This document shows, piece after piece, positions 35,801-41,818 of a stretch of DNA of 41,818 nt; the first letter of the stretch is position 1; each line of letters opens with the position of its first letter. The translations under genes were made by a program, and so were the position numbers. The stretch is from the NCBI RefSeq assembly GCF_000315625.1, contig NW_005434620.1, forward strand, positions 106,128-147,945, read 5' to 3'. Origin of the DNA: Guillardia theta CCMP2712. Taxonomy: Eukaryota > Cryptophyceae > Pyrenomonadales > Geminigeraceae. Under the pieces are notes generated by a model. That model did not search any database. It was not told the origin of the DNA and saw only the letters and a list, made by a program, of their open reading frames with translations.

Positions 35801-36779
35801 AGATTCTGGTCGGGGCCGGCGATCCTATGCAATTGCCACCTACCCTTACTGGACATGAAAATTCTTCAAAGCTACTTCAGAACAATGACTTGAGCAAAAC
35901 CATGTTTACTCGAATGATGAACACTGGAATCTCTCCGATTTTGCTGAAAAGACAGTATCGTTGTCACCCAGTGCTCGGGAGTTTAGCTTCGGATCTGTTT
36001 TATGACAGCAAGTTGGTCAACGGTGTGAGCGAAGAGAAAAGGAGTCCTTTGGTGAAGGGTTGGCCTCCACTTTTGTTTTTCGACATATCTGGAGCAGGCG
36101 CCAGAGAAACCGTGCAGGATAGTGGATCATTTGTGAATGTACAGGAAGCACTTTTTATCACATGGTTAGCCAACGCTTTGGTGAGCAATGGGGTAAGTTG
36201 TAAACAAATTGGTATCATTTGTTTGTATAAGGCCCAAGCGTTTCATGTTCAAACTCTGTTGCATCAATCAGATTCGTCATCTGCACATAGTATACAAGTG
36301 TCTACAGTTGATGCTTTTCAAGGCGGGGAGAGGGAGATTGTATTGGTTTCGAGTTGCAGAACGCAATCTTTAGGATTCATAGCATCACCAAACAGGATGA
36401 ATGTTGCAATCACACGATCTCGAAGACATTTGGTAATCGTCGGTTGCAAAAGGACGCTTCCACAAAATGAACATTGGAGGTTAATTCTCGAACGTGCGTC
36501 TTCATTACCTGGAGGCTACAGAGACTCCTGTGAGTATCAAATGTCGAATGACATTGAAATATTAGATGGAGTTGAATCAGGTATACTTTTACTGGAGTTG
36601 TGAGACAGCTAACGCAATGTTCAGATGATCTAGAGAGTCCTCCCCAGAATTTGAGCAACCCGTCTTCTGATTCCGATTCATCAAGGCAGGGGCAAAGTGA
36701 AGGACCAAAGCGAATTTCGTCCGGGACGAATATGTTTGCTTCGTTTGATCTTGAGAGTGACGAATCGCTCTCAGATTGA
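32854..36779 (+). CDS. ZGRF1-type helicase: DUF2439, GRF zinc finger and SF1 (UPF1-like) core
   Basis: The N terminus (MRFRALYTLQKTQKTKRWAD, then DGFLVCGGFGQVKLLDEEGK) is a DUF2439/ZGRF1-type domain; a 53 nt intron (GTGATTTTG...GAGCAG) joins it to EGDRIEFDLYLVDVDEV. A low-complexity linker follows. The GRF zinc finger is at about 34194-34307: VVKCNCQ, TVKKEGTNCGRKF, CNFFKW. The helicase core has Walker A GVFGSGKST (35119-35145), ITAATNVAVDNIL, motif II DECSQ (35740-35754), GAGDPMQLPPT, KRQYRCHP, STVDAFQGGEREIV and MNVAITRSRRHL (36397 onward). A final exon, joined by a 47 nt intron, encodes an acidic Ser-rich tail ending DLESDESLSD. Human ZGRF1 is a 5'-3' helicase that works with RAD51 in crosslink repair and recombination; that role here is inferred. 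All core motifs are intact. An upstream in-frame ATG at 32815 is an alternative start. Confidence 0.88.
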
Positions 36780-36970
36780 ATTGGAATCGACGTGATTTTT
36801 CCATCTTGTTGGGTTGCACCGTCATTGGAAATTGTAACTATATTTCAATATCTCTTGTAGCTCTGTACACACATGAAATGATGCATCGAATGGATTTTCA
36901 ATTCACTCAGAATTGCATGAAAACCGAAGAGAAGAAAAGAATGAGCTATTGAACTTCAAACGTTTTTACA

Positions 36971-37810
36971 TCAACAGTGTCTGAGATAAATCATAATGCA
37001 CAACAAGAAACAAACTATGTGAATTGCATATTCCGGCCTTGTTAGACTGGCACCTGCGAAACAAGAGCAGCTTTGCTGCGTGGCCTGTTTGTGTGCAACG
37101 TCAACAAACACGTCTCATCACAGCAGTATCCTCACTGTATCCACTCCATTGACACAAGTTTGTGCAGCCACTTGTCCCGACATAACAAAGTCACTGCACC
37201 TGTCGCACCATCATGGCCTGTCCATGTCCTGACTCCTCCACCCTCTGACCTTGCGGTAGCGATCTTGTCACCGGAGGAAGCGGCACAGCTCTTGAATGCC
37301 GTGTAGCATGAATCCCAGCAGAGCTGAGTAATCATATCAGAGGAGAGACAAAACCAGCAGACCGTCTCTTACCGGCACTGTGATTCGATACCGGCAAAGG
37401 GGAAAGTAGAGCCCGCACACAAAACGGCTGAAGACTTGAATCTGATGAGCAGCAGACAGTGAGGATGTGTGCGTATGAGAGCGCCATTGCAGCTCACGCA
37501 GTAGTCGTCGTTCTTCATCCTGTAGATCGCAAGGGATCGAACCTGCTCACGATCGAGTTGAGAGGGGGAGGGAGCAAAGGGATCGAGGTCTACCGCCATG
37601 TATGCTTCGTTGTCACCTCCAGGATACGCGCAAACATCAGCTGTGATGCGACAACTGCATGACATGCATCACAAGCGAAAGTCAATCCTGGATCGCTTAC
37701 AATTTATTTTCTGTTGGTCGGCTGCAGTTGGCCATGCAGTAGCCGGTGGAACTGGCAGGAGGAACGAGGACCAGGAGGCAGAAAAGACAAAAGAGGAAGC
37801 GCATCGACAT
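36971..37810 (-). CDS. Secreted Frizzled-like cysteine-rich-domain protein
   Basis: Five to six short exons join in phase. ATG at 37810 gives a signal peptide, MSMRFLFCLFCLLVLVPPAS. After an intron, CRITADVCAYPGGDNEAYM follows, then KNDDYC joins IQVFSRFVCGLYFPLCRY, then RITVP joins LCWDSCYTAFKSC, then CSDFVMSGQ. The order C-x(6)-C, C-x(7)-C-x-x-Y-x-P-x-C, P-x-C-x-x-x-C-x(6)-C is that of the Frizzled CRD, the extracellular Wnt- or lipid-binding module of animal receptors, also known in some protists. There are no seven transmembrane segments. The proposed last exon ends in a short hydrophobic stretch (HIVCFLLCIMIYL) before a stop at 36971, so the product could be membrane-anchored or secreted. 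Splice joins are by eye; the alternative last exon ends VRILL. Function is unknown. Confidence 0.6.
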
Positions 37811-38533
37811 CCGACGGATGTAAGCGAGAGCAAGAAGGAATGTTGCTGATCGTGCCGCCTTCACATTTCAACTATATGCTTTCAACATGCGGCAGCACAA
37901 CACTCAGGTACTTGCAAGTTTCTGTGCTTTTCTGGAATCTTGTTTGTAACTACTATGCTCGCTTCCGATTGATCCTTCACCTTGCCTCACTACCTACTCG
38001 AGCTGCTGCTGCTCGTGCTGCTGCTCCTGCTGCTGCTGCTCCTCCTCCTCCTCCTGCTCCTCTTCCAACAAGAGCCTCCCTACCTCCCTTCGCAGTCCTG
38101 CTGCCTACCAACGACAGCCACATCCTTTCCACCCCCACCCCTCACACCCACCACCCCTTCATATCCCTGTGTACTACCCTGTCTCACCTACCACCCTCCT
38201 TTCCCATCGCAAACCTCCTTGGCTATTTTCGACAGTGCCTTGTCTCCATGGCTCCGACCGAACTCCTGCCCGCTGCTGCTGCTGCTGCTCCTCCTCCTCC
38301 TCCTCCCTCTCCTCCTCCCTCTCCTCCTCCCTCTCCTCCTCCCTCTCCTCCTCATTCTCTTCCTCGACGGTCTTGTCACCCATCACCAACGCCAACTCCT
38401 CATGCATATTTCATGCTCACAGTCTTGCCTCCCCTTTTCCTGCTCCTTCTCTTCTCCCTCCACTTGAAGTCACGGAGGAGAGTCGTCTGCTTCTGTGGGG
38501 ATCCAACTAACGTTCTCTCTCTCAGCTGTCATC
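37811..38533. other. CT-rich low-complexity intergenic DNA
   Basis: Dominated by CTGCTG, CTCCTC and CCCTCT repeats (notably 38010-38060 and 38270-38355) and C-rich text. A long frame crosses it, but its composition is entirely repeat-driven (poly-Ala, poly-Pro, poly-Leu in the three frames), so I do not call it a gene. It could contain the 5' part of the small gene that follows. Confidence 0.5.
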
Positions 38534-38840
38534 ATGTTCGCTCTTCTTCAGAAGCTGCACGATGAGACGATGGTGAGTTGAGCTGAGGGTCCATGGGGCT
38601 TGACGTGCATGGCAGACTCAGAGTCTCTGGCCATTGGACCTGTACTCGGACTGCAAGAGCGGCAACCACCACAGCACGGGGGAGGAAGGGATGTCCGACT
38701 GCGCTGAGGACGTTGACAACGGTAGTGAGGAGGAGCGATGTGGGCGACGAGGATAACGATCGTGTGCAGACACCCTGGACATGACGAAGGCCCCGTACGC
38801 CATCGGGAGGAGGAGCCTGCATCCTACCATGTTCGCGTGA
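38534..38840 (+). CDS. Possible small gene of unknown function
   Basis: Three short exons join in phase. MFALLQKLHDETM is followed by a 45 nt intron beginning GTGAGTTGAG. Then TQSLWPLDLYSDCKSGNHH leads on to EGMSDCAEDVDN. A ~48 nt intron beginning GTAGTGAGG precedes DTLDMTKAPYAIGRRSLHPT, which ends MFA and a stop. The first exon is preceded by a good acceptor (CTCTCTCTCAG), so more exons may lie upstream. I recognise no family. About 70 residues are seen. Confidence 0.35.
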
Positions 38841-39199
38841 AGATGCGAGGGAAGGATGGCAACGACTGTACTTTATCTCGTCCTTACCTTGATGACCCGT
38901 GAAGATTACTGTTGACATCGACCGAAGGGAATTTCCGAGGGAGGAGAGGAGAGGAGGAGATGGGTTAGAGGAGTGCAGAGGAGAGGAGGGGAGATGGGTT
39001 GGGGGGGGGGTGGGAAGTGACGGGGAAAGAAGGGCAGGGGAGCAGGAGGGATTAGATTGGAGGGAAGTGGTATGGGAGAGGAGAGGAGAGGAGCGGATGG
39101 ATTGGAGGGGAGAAGACTAAACGTTTCACAACTCGTTTACTCGGCAGGGTTGAGTGAGTCCTAGAGGAGGAGCTGATCAAGGTGAAAGAATCTCCTCGC
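38841..39199. other. Purine-rich low-complexity spacer
   Basis: GAGGAGAGG and GGGAGG repeats with no supported coding sequence. It lies between the possible small plus-strand gene and the convergent synthetase gene. Confidence 0.5.
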
Positions 39200-41224
39200 C
39201 TATCGCAGCTCGACGTTGAGCTTCTTCGCCACGAGCTCTCGCACTTGCTCCTGGATCTTGTCCACCTCCTCGTTGGTCAACGATCGATCCATGGCCCTGT
39301 GCTTACGTCAGCCAAGGGGAGGGGAATAAGAGCAGAGGAGGGAAGAGGGGGAGGCGAACGAAGAGGGAGATCGGCCATGGCGAGCAGAGAATGGCAGATG
39401 GAGGGAGAGGAGAATATGAAGGAGGGAGGGAGCAGGAGGAGGGAGGGAGGGAGAGAGGTGAAGGAAGGAGGGAGGGAAAGAGGAGGAAGAGGGAGGGAGA
39501 GGGGACGAGGAGGGCTGTCACCTGTAGTTTATGCGATAACAGTGGGAGGTCTTTCCCTTCTTGGGGTTGTCGAACCTGCAGAGCAGCCGTCATGCCAGGA
39601 CGAGACGAGAAGCTCGGGCTACTTGTCAACCAACTCCACGCTCTCCACAATGTCACCGGCGATGTTTCTGTGGGGGCATGAAGGGTCAACGCGACCGGCA
39701 GCCGCAGGCTCCTCACTGACCTCACGAGCTCGAAGAAGTTGTTCTCCTGCCAGTCCCCAGGAAGCCAGAAAGACACGTCCTGTGCCCTTGTTGAGGATGG
39801 GGAGGAGGAGGGGGAGGAAGAAAGGAAGAGGGGAAGAGAAGATGCAGAGATGGATAGGGGCAAGGGAGGAAGAGGAAGAGGAAGGAGGAGGAGGAGGAGG
39901 AGGAGGAGGAGGAGGAGGAGGAGGAGGAGGAGGAGGAGGAGGAAGGAAGGAAGGAAAAGGAGGGAGAGAACGGGTCTCAGTACCTTGTAGCAAGGAGGAT
40001 ACTTAGAGAAAGGTTGGAACTTTGTGATCACTCCATCCTTGAATTGTTTCAAAAATCGTTCTGCCCAGGTCAAGTCTCAGCAATTTTCGCACAAGCAACA
40101 AATCTCCTCCCGCTGTCGTTCCCTTCCTTCTCTCCCTCTCCCTCCTTTCCTTTTCCTCTCCCCGTCCTCCCCTCTCCTCCCTCTCAAGCTGACCGTCTTC
40201 AGTCCAGAAGAGTCGGATGTCCTGCCTGACGTCAGACTCCAGCAGCAGCTCAGCTCAGCTCAGCTCAGCTCAGCTCACCGGGATGTCAAAGAGCACCATG
40301 GCGAGACGCTCAAGACCGAGACCGAAGGCCCACCCGTGCTGCGGGTGACGTCAGCAGCCGGAGGTCAGCCGGGAAAGCTACCGCATCCTTCATCTCGCAG
40401 CCGTCGAGGATCTGCTGCTGGATGACGCCGCAGCCGAGAACTTCCAGCCACTTGTCCTGGTAGAAGATCTCGAGCTACAAGCCAGTTACCCTCCTCCTCC
40501 TCCTCCTCTTCCTCCTCCTCCTCCCTTCCCATCTCTTCTTCACATTCCTCCTCTCTCTCCCTCCCCTCCTTCACCTCGTAGGAAGGCTCCGTGAAGGGGA
40601 AGTAAGCATCAACCCAACGCTTCTCCACCTTTACGTATGTGAACGACGAAGAAAGACAGGAGGGAGAGAGGGAGGAGAGGGAGGAGAGGGAGGGAGGAGA
40701 GGGAGGGAGGAGAGGGAGGGAGGAAGAGAGATCAAGATCAGCTGACCGGTCCGAAAATGGCGTCAACCATGCCTGAGTGAAAGAGTTATTGGGAGAAAAG
40801 GCAGGAAGACGAAGGAAGGAAGTGAACGAAGGAGGAAGGAAGTAGAAGAAGAAGAGGACCAAAGGATGAGAGAGGTTCACCTTCGAGATGGTCCTTGAGG
40901 TCTTCAGAGCACATCTTGACCCACTGCTCGCTGCTCTCCAATCAGCCCCCCCCCCCCCCTCCCCCTCCTCTCAGCCTCCTCCCCCTCACAGCCTCTGTCT
41001 CTTGCTCCACTCACCGATCCTCCATGCCAGTGCATTCTTTCAAGATCTTCACTCCCTCCATTTGATGAAACCTGTCATCACCATCCTCAGCGTCTTTGAA
41101 TCTTCAATCATCATCATCATCTTCTTCTTCTTCTTCGTCATCATCATCAAAAACAACAACGCCATCGTCGTCATCATCGTTATCGTGATCATCATCATCA
41201 TCATCAACGTCATCGTCATCATCA

Positions 41225-41261
<37 letters not shown>

Positions 41262-41362
41262 GATCTTCTTTCAAACTCACGCAGGGTAGTGAGAAGCGTC
41301 AATCTCATCGCGTCTGTAAACATCGCCAGTGCCTGCGAAGTTACATCACAACTCCCCTAAAG

Positions 41363-41431
<69 letters not shown>

Positions 41432-41444
41432 ATGATGCTTCTGC

Positions 41445-41475
<31 letters not shown>

Positions 41476-41818
41476 CCTGTTCTCCTTCCCCCAACTTCTG
41501 CTCTCTTCTCCATCCTCTTCTCCACCTTCTCCACTTACAGAGAAATTTTCTGCTCCCTCCCCGGAGGAGCTCGGTCTGGTGTGCGCTGGTGTGGGTGCGG
41601 AGGAGGCGATCCTGGTCGAGGTAGTAGGTGTCGGATGGTCGACGGCTGACGTGATCCTTGGGAATGAGGAGATCGTCGAAGCACTGAAGCTGATGTGAGA
41701 AGGAGAGAGGAGGGAGGAGGGAGGAGGGAGGAGGGAGGAGGGAGGAGGAGGGGGAGGGGGAGGGGAGAGGAGAGGGAGGGAGTGGGAAGTGGGAAGGGGA
41801 AAGGGAGTGGGAAGGAGT
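39200..41818 (-). CDS. Phenylalanyl-tRNA synthetase, organellar type (5' part beyond window)
   Basis: Charges tRNA-Phe in mitochondria or plastid. The organellar enzyme is a single chain with an alpha-like catalytic core and a C-terminal FDX-ACB anticodon-binding domain, and this gene shows both. From its 5' side: [20 protein letters not shown] and [15 protein letters not shown] (about 41560-41690), [15 protein letters not shown] (motif 2 region, about 41285-41320), [68 protein letters not shown] (motif 3, about 40290-40335) and DIRLFW. The anticodon domain follows with [51 protein letters not shown] and finally [14 protein letters not shown] to a stop at 39202-39200. At least ten introns, several loaded with microsatellites. 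The N-terminal exon and targeting peptide lie upstream of 41818. All motifs seen are intact. Confidence 0.9.
39881..39943. repeat. (GGA)n microsatellite in a synthetase intron
   Basis: About twenty GGA units lie in the intron between the exon ending SKYPPCYK and the exon starting DVSFWLP. It creates spurious poly-Arg, poly-Glu and poly-Gly frames on the plus strand and poly-Leu, poly-Pro frames on the minus strand. Confidence 0.85.
40242..40276. repeat. CAGCT pentamer array abutting a splice donor
   Basis: Six to seven copies of AGCTC lie in the synthetase intron that follows motif 3. On the coding strand the array starts immediately at the donor (GTGAGCTGAGCTGAGC), so the repeat overlaps the 5' splice site. 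Confidence 0.75.
41115..41262. repeat. Imperfect CAT/CGT triplet repeat in an intron
   Basis: A run of ATC/GTC triplets with interruptions, in the synthetase intron between the exons [15 protein letters not shown] and [10 protein letters not shown]. Non-coding on the gene's strand. Confidence 0.8.
41362..41475. repeat. (CTG)n-(ATG)n-(CTG)n compound microsatellite in an intron
   Basis: About sixteen CTG units, then eight GAT units, then further CTG/CTT units. It lies in the synthetase intron upstream of [10 protein letters not shown]. Long CTG/CAG runs form hairpins and are length-unstable in many genomes. Confidence 0.85.

Noticed and set aside
37714-38565. 283-residue Pro/Ala-rich frame
   Set aside because: Composition driven by CTG/CTC repeats and open in three frames; it also overlaps the start of the Frizzled-like gene on the other strand.
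39182-40006. Gly/Arg-rich plus-strand frame
   Set aside because: Antisense to synthetase exons and its GGA-rich introns.

Overview
This window is nuclear DNA of a microbial eukaryote. Its genes are split by many very short GT-AG introns, typically 40-55 nt, and nearly every reading frame only makes sense once these are removed. The first gene begins with a signal peptide followed by an Ala-Phe-Met junction and a basic Ser-rich stretch, the bipartite presequence style of algae with a red-derived complex plastid. Together with RWP-RK genes and a GC-rich, microsatellite-laden genome, this suggests a cryptophyte-type alga (Guillardia theta is my best guess, from gene style only, not from a database match).

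Layout, left to right. 1-3237 is gene-poor. 3238-5448 (+) is a TauD/clavaminate-synthase-like Fe(II)/2-oxoglutarate dioxygenase. 5630-7238 (-) is a gene with a MIB/HERC2-like domain and a long trinucleotide microsatellite in its first intron. 7858-10693 (-) is a long coiled-coil protein and 10844-11557 (-) a small unrecognised acidic protein. 12066-16844 (+) reads as one large protein with a PDZ domain, a helical region, a divergent protein kinase domain and TPR repeats of the kinesin-light-chain type. 17036-21507 (-) is RAD50, complete.

22691-31276 is the unusual part. It holds three nearly identical RWP-RK genes. Two lie in the arms of a ~2.6 kb inverted duplication (25335-27883 and 28626-31276, spacer ~740 bp). 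The third (22691-23836) shares essentially only the coding region plus its intron with them. A ~200 bp tandem repeat lies at 24521-25152.

32854-36779 (+) is a ZGRF1-type helicase (DUF2439, GRF zinc finger, SF1 helicase core). 36971-37810 (-) encodes a small secreted protein that assembles into a Frizzled-like cysteine-rich domain. 38534-38840 (+) is a possible small gene, and 39200 to the window end (-) is an organellar-type phenylalanyl-tRNA synthetase whose N terminus lies outside the window.

There is no operon logic. RAD50 and the ZGRF1-type helicase both belong to recombinational DNA repair, but their proximity may be chance. Intergenic DNA carries two recurrent signatures: C-rich, G-poor tracts built of CCACCCC/CTACCC words, and a dispersed GC-rich repeat that ends in a TTTACTCAAAGTTAA-like block. 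No rRNA, tRNA, CRISPR array or canonical transposase was recognised. All exon joins were made by eye from reading frame, splice-site dinucleotides and family resemblance.
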